From: an uncultured Paracoccaceae bacterium
GTDB lineage: Bacteria; Pseudomonadota; Alphaproteobacteria; Rhodobacterales; Rhodobacteraceae
DNA: 64,000 nt
Reading direction: 5' to 3'
Assembly (NCBI GenBank): GCA_951812305.1
Contig: CATOSB010000012.1
Coordinates: 81,591-145,590 of the forward strand
Positions within the stretch are counted from its first letter, which is position 1; every line of letters begins with the position of its first letter. The position numbers and the translations under genes are program-made. The notes under the pieces are model-generated. The model had not been told where the DNA came from and searched no databases. It saw nothing but the letters and a program-made list of their open reading frames with translations. Below, in pieces: positions 43,501-52,459 of this stretch.

Positions 43501-44340
43501 AGGCGCGTCGTGGCCATGTGCCGACCCGACCGCGAAGCTGGTCGCGTTCAGGATCACATCGGGCGGCGCGGCGGCGAACAACTCCTGAAGCGTTGCGGCG
43601 GAAACCGGATCCTTCAGGGAGGCCACGAAGATCGGCAGCGGATTGAGGCCCCGTCTCAGAAGCGATTTCGTGAGCCGGTTGATCGGATTGAGACCTGCGC
43701 CCTGTACCAGCGCACGGTAGAAGATGATCGGGACTATCGGGTTGTCGGCGGCCCAATTTTCCCGCGCGGCGTCAATGCCCGAGACGCCGGAACCGGGCCA
43801 ATAGACGCCAGCTTTCAAAAGAGGTTTGGCGGACGGGATATCATCGACTCTGGCGTCCTTTGCCACGGCACCGGCCCGGCGCAGGAAGTTGGCACTGTTT
43901 TCCGGCCCACCCTCGACGAGATAGGACCAGAGCGCATCATAGTCGTCCGTGGAGACGGTCGAGAGGTCCCGCAATTCAGGGTCGGGTTTGTCGTCGCCGG
44001 GAAGGAGGGCGAGAGGGATGCCAGCCGCATGAAGGTGCGCGGCATATTGCTCGGCCCCGTAGCGCCAGTAACCCACACCGCCAAGCACGCGGGCTATAAC
44101 GATTTTGGATTTGGTGGCGCAGTTTTCGATGTGAAGATCGACCGACATCGGGTGGCGCAAATGGGTCAGGTTGGCAAGGCGCAGCGTTGTGGCCTCTCGC
44201 ATTTCCGAACGTGCCTCTGAAAGTGCCGCCAATTCGGTATCAGCGGCCGAGAGGAACACGATATCGGCTGGCGTTTGGCCGAGATCGACGGGTTCGGTGC
44301 CGTCGTCGATGACGCCGGGGGTGGCAGCGAGGAGGTGCAT
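40582..44340 (-). CDS. cobN: cobaltochelatase subunit CobN
   Basis: The 1252-residue protein is of normal CobN length. It contains YWPGSGVSGIDAARENW, HMGKHGNLEWLPGKALALS (CobN/BchH signature) and GVKPQWDAANRRVTGFEIIP near the C-terminal third, then the late block VEAAFLEDDATREFIGEANPAAL. CobN binds hydrogenobyrinic acid a,c-diamide and, with CobS and CobT, inserts cobalt in the aerobic B12 pathway. It is the fourth gene of the riboswitch-controlled hupE-cobW-GNAT-cobN cluster. CobS/CobT are not in the window. Confidence 0.97.
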   Translation of the reverse strand: MHLLAATPGVIDDGTEPVDLGQTPADIVFLSAADTELAALSEARSEMREATTLRLANLTHLRHPMSVDLHIENCATKSKIVIARVLGGVGYWRYGAEQYAAHLHAAGIPLALLPGDDKPDPELRDLSTVSTDDYDALWSYLVEGGPENSANFLRRAGAVAKDARVDDIPSAKPLLKAGVYWPGSGVSGIDAARENWAADNPIVPIIFYRALVQGAGLNPINRLTKSLLRRGLNPLPIFVASLKDPVSAATLQELFAAAPPDVILNATSFAVGSAHGHDAPENPLTTLAANKAPVFQVVLSSGTEDAWSEGLTGLNARDIAMNVALPEVDGRILSRAISFKGEAFFDEATECAIATYRANGNRIDFVARLAANWARLRRKPAADRKVALILANYPNKDGRLANGVGLDTPAATVNTLQLLADNGYSIDNAPPDSAVLMAQLTSSPTNWLTDRAEKQGGVFLSLETYHLHFPAMPWEVKQKIEDRWGKPEDDPFVEHVTLPSCGRAPPGGEAGTVETPAFKLSIHQFGNAVVGLQPARGYNIDPTDTYHSPDLVPPHNYLAFYIWLREHWGADAIIHMGKHGNLEWLPGKALALSETCLPEAVLGPMPHIYPFIVNDPGEGTQAKRRAQAVIIDHLTPPLTRAETYGPLRDLEALVDEYFEAAGVDPRRIDLLRREILSLTSATGLDTDVGMTGEDEETDLAKLDAYLCELKEAQIRDGLHIFGSSPDGDLERDLAIALARVPRGDGKWGNASLLRALARDCAIGTEFDPLDCDMAAPWTGPRHKFLWAAGGADNVWRSNGDTVERLEELAKLAIAWPETPRDFKHTAPVLESLHGEIIPALRACGPNEGAGLLTAISGHFLAPGPSGAPTRGRPDTLPTGRNFFSVDSRAVPTPTAWALGWKSANLLIEKHLQDHGDWPRTMLLTAWGTANMRTGGDDIAQCLALMGVKPQWDAANRRVTGFEIIPNTALGRPRVDVTLRVSGFFRDAFPSQMALVDSAARAVQALNEPDADNPAAARARSGEAQSRVYGSKPGAYGAGLQAMIDERLWADKSDLAETYLEWGSYAYTGGEGTRDRDGLTQRLSQTEAIVQNQDNREHDILDSDDYYQFEGGAAAAVSTLQGQDRPIYHNDHSRPERPVIRTLDDEIARVVRSRVVNPKWINGVKRHGYKGAFEIAATVDYLFAFAATTGAVRGNHFDLVEAAFLEDDATREFIGEANPAALKEIAERLQEAIDRGLWSPRSNSARARIESLR

Positions 44341-44446
44341 CAGGCCACTTCAAATTGCGCTGCGCGCAATCCGACCGGTGCGAGGGGGGCCAGCCCCCCT
44401 CGCGCTCCCCCCGGCATATTTGGAACGAGAAGAAGTTGTTGGCAGG

Positions 44447-44902
44447 TCATCGGTTCAGTGGTTTTTCCATGAATATGCTGAGCGGGTCTTCAGGATAGTC
44501 GCCAAAAGGGCCGCGATAGGTGAAGCCGAAGCGTTCATAGAGGCGGTGGGCGGCGTGCAGCGAATTTCCGGTTTCCAGCATCAGTTTGGGCAGGTCTTGC
44601 GCGCGGGCGCGGAGTTCAAGTTCCGTCAGGATTGCTTTTGCCGCGCCGGTGCCGCGGGCCCGGGGGGCAGTGAACATCGATTTGATTTCGCCATAGCCGC
44701 CTTTGTTGGCAAGTGCGCCGGTGGCGATGATCTGATCACCCTGCATTGCGGTGAGAAAGGTGATTTCCGGGACGCAAAGCGCATCAATGGGAAGGAAGTG
44801 GTTGGAGTCAGCGGGAAAAAGCTCCTGCATCAGTGCGTGGCTGGCCCGCAAAAGGGCGGTAGCCTGCGGGTCGCGCGGGTCGCCGGGTTGGACCGTGATC
44901 AT
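44447..44902 (-). CDS. GNAT family N-acetyltransferase
   Basis: The 151-residue acetyltransferase has KSMFTAPRARGTGAAKAILTEL as the acetyl-CoA loop and LMLETGNSLHAAHRLYERFGFT as the conserved C-terminal region (ETG...A..LYE..GF). Its start overlaps the cobW stop by ATGA, so it is co-translated in the cobalamin operon. The substrate is unknown. Confidence 0.88.
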   Translation of the reverse strand: MITVQPGDPRDPQATALLRASHALMQELFPADSNHFLPIDALCVPEITFLTAMQGDQIIATGALANKGGYGEIKSMFTAPRARGTGAAKAILTELELRARAQDLPKLMLETGNSLHAAHRLYERFGFTYRGPFGDYPEDPLSIFMEKPLNR

Positions 44903-45957
44903 GTCAGCGCGGCGGTGATGGCGGCACGGTCGAGTCCCTGCTGGCCGATGACGACAAGGCGGGTTTCGCGGGGATCCTGTCCGAGCGGGCGATCGAAATA
45001 GGCTTCAACCCGAGGACCAACTGCCTGAAGCGTCAGGCGCATGGGTTTCCCTGCGACGGCGGCGAATCCTTTGAGGCGCAGGATGCCGTGGGTGCGGATG
45101 ACGTCGGCGACCTGTTCGGCAAAGGCGGTAGGGTCGGCTATTTCGGGTCGCGTCACCACGAAACTGTCAAATTCATCATGGCCGTGCTCATGTTCATGGT
45201 CGTCATGGTGATCGTCGCCATCGTGATCGTGATGATGGTGAATTTCGCGGCGTGCAGAGATGTCGTCTTCGGCTGCCTGACCGCGTCCGAGCAAGACATC
45301 GACCGGCAATTTGCCCATTGCCGTCTTGATCACCTGCACGCCTTCACGGCTGTCCTCTGTCAGACGGGAGGCGAGGCCGGTGGCCTCGCGATCCTCCAGC
45401 AGGTCAGTCTTGTTCACCACGATCATGTCGGCACAGGCGATCTGGTCTTCGAACAACTCTGACAGGGGCGTTTCATGGTCGAGGTTTTTGTCCATCGCGC
45501 GCTGGGCGTCTACGGCGGCTGTGTCGTGCGCAAACCGCCCCTCGGCAACAGCTTTGCCATCAACCACGGTGACGACACCGTCGACGGTGACTTTCGTTGC
45601 GATCTCGGGCCAGTTGAAAGCGCGGACCAGCGGCTGTGGCAAAGCAAGACCGGAAGTTTCGATCACGATGTGGTCGGGTGGTTCGGGCCGGTCGAGAAGT
45701 TTCTCCATTGTCGGCACGAAATCTTCGGCGACCGTGCAACAGATGCAGCCATTAGACAGCTCCATAACGTCGTCATCTGTGCAGGTCTCGTCGCCACAGC
45801 CTTTCAGGATGTCACCGTCGACGCCCAGGTCGCCGAATTCGTTGATGATCAGCGCAATGCGGCGACCATTCGCATTTTGCAAAATGTTGCGGATCAGCGT
45901 GGTTTTGCCGGAACCAAGGAAGCCGGTGACGATGGTGGCGGGGATCTTGGCGGGCAT
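44899..45957 (-). CDS. cobW: CobW family GTP-dependent metallochaperone
   Basis: The 352-residue G3E GTPase has the P-loop GFLGSGKTTLI (residues 12-22), the metal-binding NGCICCTV (about 69-76), NKTDLLED and a C-terminal CobW_C domain. A His/Asp-rich run (HHHHDHDGDDHHDDHEHEHGH) at about 240-262 suggests metal storage. CobW supplies cobalt to CobN-type chelatase under low cobalt. It sits between hupE and cobN in the riboswitch-controlled cluster. Confidence 0.95.
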   Translation of the reverse strand: MPAKIPATIVTGFLGSGKTTLIRNILQNANGRRIALIINEFGDLGVDGDILKGCGDETCTDDDVMELSNGCICCTVAEDFVPTMEKLLDRPEPPDHIVIETSGLALPQPLVRAFNWPEIATKVTVDGVVTVVDGKAVAEGRFAHDTAAVDAQRAMDKNLDHETPLSELFEDQIACADMIVVNKTDLLEDREATGLASRLTEDSREGVQVIKTAMGKLPVDVLLGRGQAAEDDISARREIHHHHDHDGDDHHDDHEHEHGHDEFDSFVVTRPEIADPTAFAEQVADVIRTHGILRLKGFAAVAGKPMRLTLQAVGPRVEAYFDRPLGQDPRETRLVVIGQQGLDRAAITAALT

Positions 45958-46022
45958 AGGCGCGTGTCCTCAAATGGAGCAAGCCGCCCCGGTTGGGGCG
46001 GCTTTATTGGGAATTGGTTGGG

Positions 46023-46667
46023 TCAGATACCAAAAAGCGCGGAGAGAACCGGGCCTTCGACAGTTTCCAGAACCAAAAAGAAACCGACACCAGCGATCAT
46101 TGCACCTGCGAGGCGGGCATTGACGGCGGAGGCCTCGGTCGCGCCAAGTACTTTTTCGGTCACCCAGCCAGCCGCGATGGCAATCAGATATTGAATTGCA
46201 GCGAGGCCAATCAGATAACCGATCAGAACACCGCCGCCGATACTACCCTCTTGCGCGGCGAGGCTGTCGCCAAACGCCGAGCCGTGGAACAGGCCGAAAC
46301 CAGCAAACAGGATCAACGCTGCTGTGGTGCCAAGGGCCCGGCCCATCAGGACGGCGCCGCCAAGGGCGAGAAGCGACACAGCGATCACCGCTTCTTTCAG
46401 CGGAAGACTAATGCCGGCATACATCAGTCCGCAGCCGAGAATCATGGCCGCAATGTAGGCAGCGGGCGTGATCAGGCGCCGTGCCGTGAACAGCGCCACG
46501 ATCCCGACCGCAATGACAAAGAACAAGTGGTCAAAGCCAAGGACAGGGTGACCGGCGCCCGACAGGATTCCGTGCGCAAATATTTCCATCGGCATTCCGC
46601 CCAGCGGATGGTGAGCAAGTGCGGGTGTTGCGGCCAGCGAAAAGCCAGCGGCGAGAAGTTTCTTCAT
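46023..46667 (-). CDS. hupE: HupE/UreJ-type nickel/cobalt permease
   Basis: The ATG at 46667 (MKKLLAAGFSLAATPALAHH) begins with a signal-like segment ending in ALA; the ORF-track extension lies in the leader. The 214-residue protein has about six membrane helices. The metal motif HPVLGFDHLFF (HX5DH) lies near residues 40-50, and FGLFHGSAFGDSLA lies in a later helix. In a B12-riboswitch operon it most likely imports cobalt for CobN/CobW. It is the first gene of the cluster. Confidence 0.9.
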   Translation of the reverse strand: MKKLLAAGFSLAATPALAHHPLGGMPMEIFAHGILSGAGHPVLGFDHLFFVIAVGIVALFTARRLITPAAYIAAMILGCGLMYAGISLPLKEAVIAVSLLALGGAVLMGRALGTTAALILFAGFGLFHGSAFGDSLAAQEGSIGGGVLIGYLIGLAAIQYLIAIAAGWVTEKVLGATEASAVNARLAGAMIAGVGFFLVLETVEGPVLSALFGI

Positions 46668-46734
46668 ATCGGTCCCCTCCGGATCCGTTTGTCGGGATGG
46701 TGCGAAGGAGCCGGTGATATTCGGCAACCCTTCA

Positions 46735-46945
46735 CGGAACACCCCGTCCGTTACTCAGGCCGGACGCGACAAAGCGCCCGTGCATGGCTGGTCTCCTGGC
46801 TTCGTGGGTCGATGCGGTTCCGTCGCCTTCCCGGGGTGTTGGCCCCAGTGGCACTTGACGGGCGCTCGCCACGAACAGTCGCGGGGGCGGCTTTGGCAGT
46901 CGGTCCCTGTTTGGGTCACCGATCCCAAATTCCCAATTAGCGCCT
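46735..46945 (-). promoter_or_regulatory. cobalamin riboswitch
   Basis: Read on the minus strand, the leader contains GCCACTGG, then GGGAAGGCG, then the B12 box AAGCCAGGAGACCAGCC (46786-46802), in the order and spacing of the AdoCbl riboswitch class. The following GGACGGGGTGTTCCG can form an expression-platform hairpin upstream of hupE. It should repress hupE-cobW-GNAT-cobN when B12 is plentiful. The span limits are approximate. Confidence 0.93.
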
Positions 46946-47124
46946 TTCGAGCTTTGGCTCGGTTACGGGCACCATGCGAGAAGCATTTGGCGCGGAATCA
47001 TCTGTGAGGTCAAGGCGGATTGCGACCGCTGCCAGTTCATTCGCGGCCGGGCCCGTTTTGAACCCAGTATTCCCGATATCTTGTGGATAACTGGCGCGAT
47101 CACGCTATATCAGGGGTCTTTTCG

Positions 47125-47153
47125 TTGACTTGCCCCCCGGCCTTCAGGGTAAT
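47125..47153 (+). promoter_or_regulatory. putative smc promoter
   Basis: TTGACT at 47125-47130 and GGTAAT at 47148-47153 are separated by 17 bp. Transcription would begin near 47160, downstream of the GTG at 47156, which favours the TTG at 47186 as the smc start. Confidence 0.45.
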
Positions 47154-47185
47154 TAGTGCAGTCAAGAATCAAGCGGGCAGGCAGT

Positions 47186-50100
47186 TTGCGGTTTTCGCGT
47201 CTTAAGTTGAACGGTTTCAAAAGCTTCGTCGATCCCACCGATCTGGTGATCGCCGACGGCCTGACCGGCGTTGTCGGGCCGAATGGCTGTGGCAAGTCCA
47301 ATCTGCTGGAGGCGTTGCGCTGGGCGATGGGGGAAAACCGCCCAACCTCCATGCGCGGGTCGGGCATGGAGGATGTGATATTTGCCGGGGCGGCCACGCG
47401 GCCCGCGCGCAACTTCGCCGAAGTTTCGATCCATATCGACAACGAAGACCGGCTGGCACCGGCGGGATTTAACGAGAGCGACCAGCTGGAAATCGTGCGC
47501 CGGATTACCCGAGATGCGGGGTCTGCGTTCAAGGTCAACACCAAAGATGCGCGCGCGCGCGATGTGCAGATGTTATTCGCCGATGCTTCCACTGGCGCGC
47601 ATTCGCCCGCGTTGGTGCGGCAGGGGCAGATTGCCGAGTTGATCAACGCCAAACCGCGCGCACGCCGGCGCATTCTGGAAGAAGCGGCGGGGATTTCGGG
47701 GCTGTATCAGCGGCGCCATGAGGCGGAACTAAAGCTGAATGGTGCGGAACAAAACCTGTTGCGCGTTGATGACGTGATCGAGCAGCTGGCAGCGCAATTG
47801 GCACAATTGGCGAAACAGGCGCGACAGGCGAAACGGTACCGGGCGATCGGGGATGAACTGCGCAAGGCGGAAGGCATGTTGCTTTATCGTCGCTGGCGTG
47901 AAGCGGATGCGGCAAGGGCGGAGGCAAGCGGTGCATTGCGTGAGGCGTCGACCGCGACGGGAGAAGCGGAGCGCGCAGCATTGGCTGCAGGCAATGCGCG
48001 GGAAGAGGCGGAGAACGCCGTACCGCCAATGCGCGAAGAAGAGGCCGTAGCCGCCGCGATCTTGCAGCGCGTTCTTGTCGAACGTGACCGGTTGGCAGAC
48101 GAGGAAAAGCGGGCGCAGCAGTCGATTGACACTTTGGTCGCACGGATCAACCAGCTTGGGCGGGATCTGGAACGCGAGGCGGCGTTAAACCATGATGCGG
48201 GCGAAACCATTTCGCGATTGCGGGATGAAGAGGCCGACCTGCGCGACGCGGGCGAGGGGTTTGAAGAGTCGCTGGCAAGGGCAGAAACGGAGGCTCGTGA
48301 GGCGGCAACTACCTTGCAGGAACAGGAAGCCAATCATTCACGGCTGACGGAAGACACCGCGAGACTAACGGCACTGCATCAATCGGCCCAGCGACGGATG
48401 CAGGACAGCCAGAAAACGCTAGAGCGGTCTGAGGCGGGTGCAGCTGATGCCAAATCCTCGTTGCAAACTGCCAGAACCACGCAGTCGGCAGCCAAGGCTG
48501 CGCTGGAAAGTTCACAACAGCAACATGAGCAGGCGGCGAAAGCGGCGGAGGACGCTGAGGCCGCATTGGCGAAGGCAGATCAGGATCGCGCTGACGCACA
48601 GGCGAAAGAGGCCGATGCGCGCGCTGGACGCTCCGAAGCGGAGGGCGAGGTCACTGCGTTGAATGCGGAGGTGACGGCGCTGGCACGGCTGGTAGAGCGG
48701 GATACGGCGGAAGGTGGGCAGGTTCTGGACGATCTGCGCGTATCAACCGGCTACGAAAAGGCGCTGGGCGCGGCGTTGTCGGATGATTTGCGTGCGCCTG
48801 CGGTAAGCCGGGAGGCACGGTCAGGATGGGCGCCGTTGCCCGCATACTCCAAACCACAGGCATTGCCGGAAGGCATCAAGTCGCTATCGAATTACGTGTC
48901 TGTGCCCGAAGTGCTGGCGCGTCGGATTGGGCAGGTCGGGTTGGTCGACCCGGTGGACGGTGCGCGGTTGCAATCGGAATTGCTTCCGGGGCAAAGGCTG
49001 GTCAGCATCGAGGGCGATCTTTGGCGCTGGGATGGGTTTCGTGCTGGCGCAGAGGATGCGCCTTCAGCGGCTGCGTTGCGGCTGCAACAGCTAAACCGGC
49101 TGGAAGAACTGAAGCAGGAATTGGTATCGGCGACCGCCAGGGCAGACGGCGCGACACAAGCGCATGATGTGTTGAAAGCGGAGTTGATTGACTTAACGGA
49201 TATCGACACGAAAGCGCGTGAAGACCGGCGAAACGCAGATACAGCAATGGCCGATGCCAGCCGTGCGTTAAGTAAGGCAGAGGCTGACAGCAACATTGGC
49301 GCTGGCAGGGTTGAAAGCCTTGGGCTTGCCGTGAAGCGACATGAGGATGAGGCAACAGAAGCGCGCTCTGCGGCACGTGAGGCAGAAGCGGCCCTGGCTG
49401 ATCTGGGCGATGTCGATGCCGCGCGGGCAACGGTCGAAGAAGCCAAGATGGGCGTGGAAGCTGCGCGTATCGCGATGATGTCGCGCCGCGCATCGCTTGA
49501 TGAGTTGCGCCATGCGGGCGAAGCCCGCGAAAAGCGAATGCGCGCCGTGCTCGCAGAGTTGGAAACCTGGCAGACGCGATTGGAAAACGCTGACGCGCGA
49601 ATGAACGAACTGTCAGATCGTCGCGAGGGATCCGAGGCAGAGTTGCAGGTCGCGCAAAAAGCACCGGAAAGGATCGCAACAAACCGCGAAGCGCTGGCTG
49701 GCAAGATTACCGATGCCGAGAAACGGCGCAGCAAGGCGGCGGATGATCTTTCAGTTGCAGAAATGACATTGCGAACGGCCGTGGCCGATGAACGCGACGC
49801 CGAGCGTCGTGCAGGCGAAGCGCGTGAAGCGCGTGCCGTGGCAGAAGCGCGCTCAGACGCGGCGTTGGAGGCCGTTCAAACAGCTACGGCGCGGATTGCG
49901 GAGGCAGAAGAGGGATCGCCAGAGGCGTTGCTGACCCGGTTGGAGGTCGAGCCGGCTCGGATGCCGTCGGCTGAACGGATCGAGAATGACGTCAATCGCC
50001 TTAAGCGCCAGCGCGAGGCGCTGGGTGCCGTGAATTTGCGGGCGGAAGAGGACGCGCGCGAAGTGCAGGAAGAGCACGACGTACTGGTCAACGAAAAATC

Positions 50101-50641
50101 CGATCTGGAGGAAGCTATCCGCAAGTTGCGCTCTGGCATCAATACATTGAACCGCGAGGGGCGGGAACGCCTGCTGACCGCTTTTGAGCAGGTAAACAGC
50201 AATTTCACGCTGCTGTTTCGGCACTTATTCGGTGGCGGTGAGGCTAACTTGGTGTTGGTTGAGTCTGACGATCCGCTGGAGGCGGGTCTCGAGATCATGT
50301 GCCAGCCACCAGGAAAGAAACTGTCGACGCTTTCGTTGCTGTCCGGTGGGGAACAGACTCTAACAGCGCTCGCCCTGATCTTTGCCGTTTTCCTTGCAAA
50401 CCCGGCGCCAATCTGTGTGCTCGACGAAGTCGACGCACCGCTGGATGACGCAAACGTCAACAGGTTCTGCGACCTGCTGGATGAGATGACGCGGCGCACC
50501 GACACCCGATTTCTGATCATCACCCACCACGCGGTGACGATGAGCCGGATGGATCGCCTGTTCGGGGTCACGATGGCGGAACAGGGGGTCAGTCAGTTGG
50601 TCTCTGTCGATCTGAAAAAAGCCGAACAATTGGTTGCTTAG
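47186..50641 (+). CDS. smc: chromosome segregation protein SMC
   Basis: The 1151-residue ATPase starts (with TTG) MRFSRLKLNGFKSFVDPTDL, the usual N-terminus of the family. The ORF-track GTG at 47156 adds ten atypical residues. Walker A is VVGPNGCGKSN. Two long Ala/Glu-rich coiled coils flank a hinge (about residues 510-640, with GYEKALGAALSDDLRAP and VGLVDPVDGARLQSELLPG). The C-terminal head has the signature TLSLLSGGEQTLTALAL and Walker B CVLDEVDAPLDDANV. SMC with ScpA/ScpB compacts and aligns chromosome arms. No scp genes are adjacent. Confidence 0.97.
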   Translation: MRFSRLKLNGFKSFVDPTDLVIADGLTGVVGPNGCGKSNLLEALRWAMGENRPTSMRGSGMEDVIFAGAATRPARNFAEVSIHIDNEDRLAPAGFNESDQLEIVRRITRDAGSAFKVNTKDARARDVQMLFADASTGAHSPALVRQGQIAELINAKPRARRRILEEAAGISGLYQRRHEAELKLNGAEQNLLRVDDVIEQLAAQLAQLAKQARQAKRYRAIGDELRKAEGMLLYRRWREADAARAEASGALREASTATGEAERAALAAGNAREEAENAVPPMREEEAVAAAILQRVLVERDRLADEEKRAQQSIDTLVARINQLGRDLEREAALNHDAGETISRLRDEEADLRDAGEGFEESLARAETEAREAATTLQEQEANHSRLTEDTARLTALHQSAQRRMQDSQKTLERSEAGAADAKSSLQTARTTQSAAKAALESSQQQHEQAAKAAEDAEAALAKADQDRADAQAKEADARAGRSEAEGEVTALNAEVTALARLVERDTAEGGQVLDDLRVSTGYEKALGAALSDDLRAPAVSREARSGWAPLPAYSKPQALPEGIKSLSNYVSVPEVLARRIGQVGLVDPVDGARLQSELLPGQRLVSIEGDLWRWDGFRAGAEDAPSAAALRLQQLNRLEELKQELVSATARADGATQAHDVLKAELIDLTDIDTKAREDRRNADTAMADASRALSKAEADSNIGAGRVESLGLAVKRHEDEATEARSAAREAEAALADLGDVDAARATVEEAKMGVEAARIAMMSRRASLDELRHAGEAREKRMRAVLAELETWQTRLENADARMNELSDRREGSEAELQVAQKAPERIATNREALAGKITDAEKRRSKAADDLSVAEMTLRTAVADERDAERRAGEAREARAVAEARSDAALEAVQTATARIAEAEEGSPEALLTRLEVEPARMPSAERIENDVNRLKRQREALGAVNLRAEEDAREVQEEHDVLVNEKSDLEEAIRKLRSGINTLNREGRERLLTAFEQVNSNFTLLFRHLFGGGEANLVLVESDDPLEAGLEIMCQPPGKKLSTLSLLSGGEQTLTALALIFAVFLANPAPICVLDEVDAPLDDANVNRFCDLLDEMTRRTDTRFLIITHHAVTMSRMDRLFGVTMAEQGVSQLVSVDLKKAEQLVA

Positions 50642-50731
50642 AGGCCCGGTCCGGTTCGAAACGCCGTCGCGTAAGCGTGATGTGTGAAATATCCAATTTG
50701 CGATAGGGTTGGCGGAACAGCGGAGATTTTC

Positions 50732-51100
50732 ATGCGCGCCTTTGCCCTCATCCCGATTCTGTTCGCGACTTCGCTTGATGCTCAACAGTCACCGCGAAGT
50801 GGCGACACACTGCTTGATCAATCTGCGCTAACCGAGTTGCTGCGCGGGCAGGAAATTGAATTCTATACCGGTGGTCTGGCGGAGTATTACGCTGATGGCA
50901 GCTACTCCTACCGATATGCGTTGGGCGGGGAGCGCGTCATGGGTGTTTATGAATTCCGCGACGACAGCTTTGTTTGCACGGTGTTCAATAACGGGTTCGA
51001 CCGGTGCGACTTGGTCGTGCAATCCGGCGAACGCACGGTGATGGTGGTCGAAAATGGCGAACGCTATCCGATCAAATTCATCAATCCGATGCCGGAATAG
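50732..51100 (+). CDS. small secreted protein of unknown function
   Basis: The ATG at 50732 (MRAFALIPILFATSLDAQQ) begins a signal peptide of about 18 residues; the ORF-track start at 50684 adds residues upstream of it. The mature part of about 104 residues includes LTELLRGQEIEFYTGGLAEYYADGSYSYRYALGG and two Cys (FVCTVFNNGFDRC) that could pair in the periplasm. This pattern recurs in small periplasmic proteins of Rhodobacterales, but no function is known. It lies 90 bp after smc on the same strand. Confidence 0.7.
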   Translation: MRAFALIPILFATSLDAQQSPRSGDTLLDQSALTELLRGQEIEFYTGGLAEYYADGSYSYRYALGGERVMGVYEFRDDSFVCTVFNNGFDRCDLVVQSGERTVMVVENGERYPIKFINPMPE

Positions 51101-52345
51101 TCACACGGCAGCCCGTTGCGCCAAGGGTTGCTCTTTCACCGGCAGATGCACAATCGCGCTGAATGCGCCTACTGCCACACCGACCCACCAGACCGCAGTG
51201 TAGTCGCCATATGCATCATACATCCGACCACCCAACCAGACGCCAAGGAAGCTGCCCAACTGGTGGCTGAAGAACACAATGCCATAGAGTGTGCCCATGT
51301 AGCGTAGCCCGTAGATATAGGCGACGAGGCCGGAAGTCAGCGGGACGGTCGCCAACCACAGTGAACCCATGACGACCGAAAAAATGATGACGCTTGTCGG
51401 AGTGATCGGGAAGTAGATGAAGATTGCTGCAGCCAGCGCGCGGCAGGTATAAATCCCCGCCAACAGGTATTTCTTGGTGTATCGTTTGCCCAGCCAACCC
51501 GCCGTCAGAGTGCCCGCGATATTGGCCAGCCCAATGAGCGAAATTGCGACAGCGCCAAGCGCCGATGTGCTTGTAATGCCGATGGAGGCAAGGGTACCGG
51601 ATGGGTCAATTGGCCCACACATTTCGGTAATCATCGCCGGGAAGTGGGCGGTAACGAAGGCAAGCTGATACCCGCAGGAAAAGAAGCCGAGAAAGATCAG
51701 CGTGTAGGTCGGGTCGCGGAATGCCTTCTTGAGAATCCCGCTAAGGCTTTCTTCTAGCTCGGCCTTACTTGCAATTTCAGGCGCCCGGATCATGGGAAGG
51801 ACGGCAAGCGATGCCAGTACGGCGACCGCAAAGACCACGAATACCGATTGCCACGGCATGATCGTCAAAAGATATTCGGCCATTGGCGCGCCAATCACCT
51901 GCCCGCCGGAGCCGGCGGCGGTGACGATGGCCAGCGCCATCGAACGATTTTCGTCACTTGCCGCGCGCCCCACAACCGCCAGCAGCACACCGAACCCTGT
52001 TCCGGCAACACCAAAGCCCACCAGAACCTCCAGCCCCCAATGTTGGACAGGCGTCGTGGCAAGGGATGACAGTACAAGTCCGGCAGCATAGATAAACGCG
52101 CCAAGGACCAGCGCCTTGCGGTCACCGACCTTCTCTGCAATTGCGCCGAAAATCGGCTGGCCGATACCCCAGGCGAGGTTTTGAATAGCAATTGCCATCG
52201 AGAATTCAGCGCGCAGCCAGCCGAACTCTTCGGCGATCGGAATTTGGAACACACCGAACGACGCACGGATCGCAAAACTGATCAGAATGATAATGCAGCC
52301 GCCGATCAGAACCGGCGTTATCAGAGGGGATCGCTCTGTGGTCAT
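51101..52345 (-). CDS. MFS transporter
   Basis: The ATG at 52345 (MTTERSPLITPVLIGG) is chosen over the TTG-started extension. The 414-residue protein has about 12 membrane helices, with the MFS loop GAIAEKVGDRKALVLG between helices 2 and 3. GWLGKRYTKKYLLAG is the matching loop after the mid-point. The family resembles oxalate/formate- or monocarboxylate-type carriers, but the substrate cannot be read. It is divergent from zapE. Confidence 0.85.
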   Translation of the reverse strand: MTTERSPLITPVLIGGCIIILISFAIRASFGVFQIPIAEEFGWLRAEFSMAIAIQNLAWGIGQPIFGAIAEKVGDRKALVLGAFIYAAGLVLSSLATTPVQHWGLEVLVGFGVAGTGFGVLLAVVGRAASDENRSMALAIVTAAGSGGQVIGAPMAEYLLTIMPWQSVFVVFAVAVLASLAVLPMIRAPEIASKAELEESLSGILKKAFRDPTYTLIFLGFFSCGYQLAFVTAHFPAMITEMCGPIDPSGTLASIGITSTSALGAVAISLIGLANIAGTLTAGWLGKRYTKKYLLAGIYTCRALAAAIFIYFPITPTSVIIFSVVMGSLWLATVPLTSGLVAYIYGLRYMGTLYGIVFFSHQLGSFLGVWLGGRMYDAYGDYTAVWWVGVAVGAFSAIVHLPVKEQPLAQRAAV

Positions 52346-52459
52346 GGGGCCTCGCGCTCGTCGCAAAACGCTCTGCCAATTTCACAACGGGGTCAAATCG
52401 AATTTTGTGAGGCACAAGATCATCTTTTCTTATGTCGTCTCGCCGATTATCCGGGTGTC

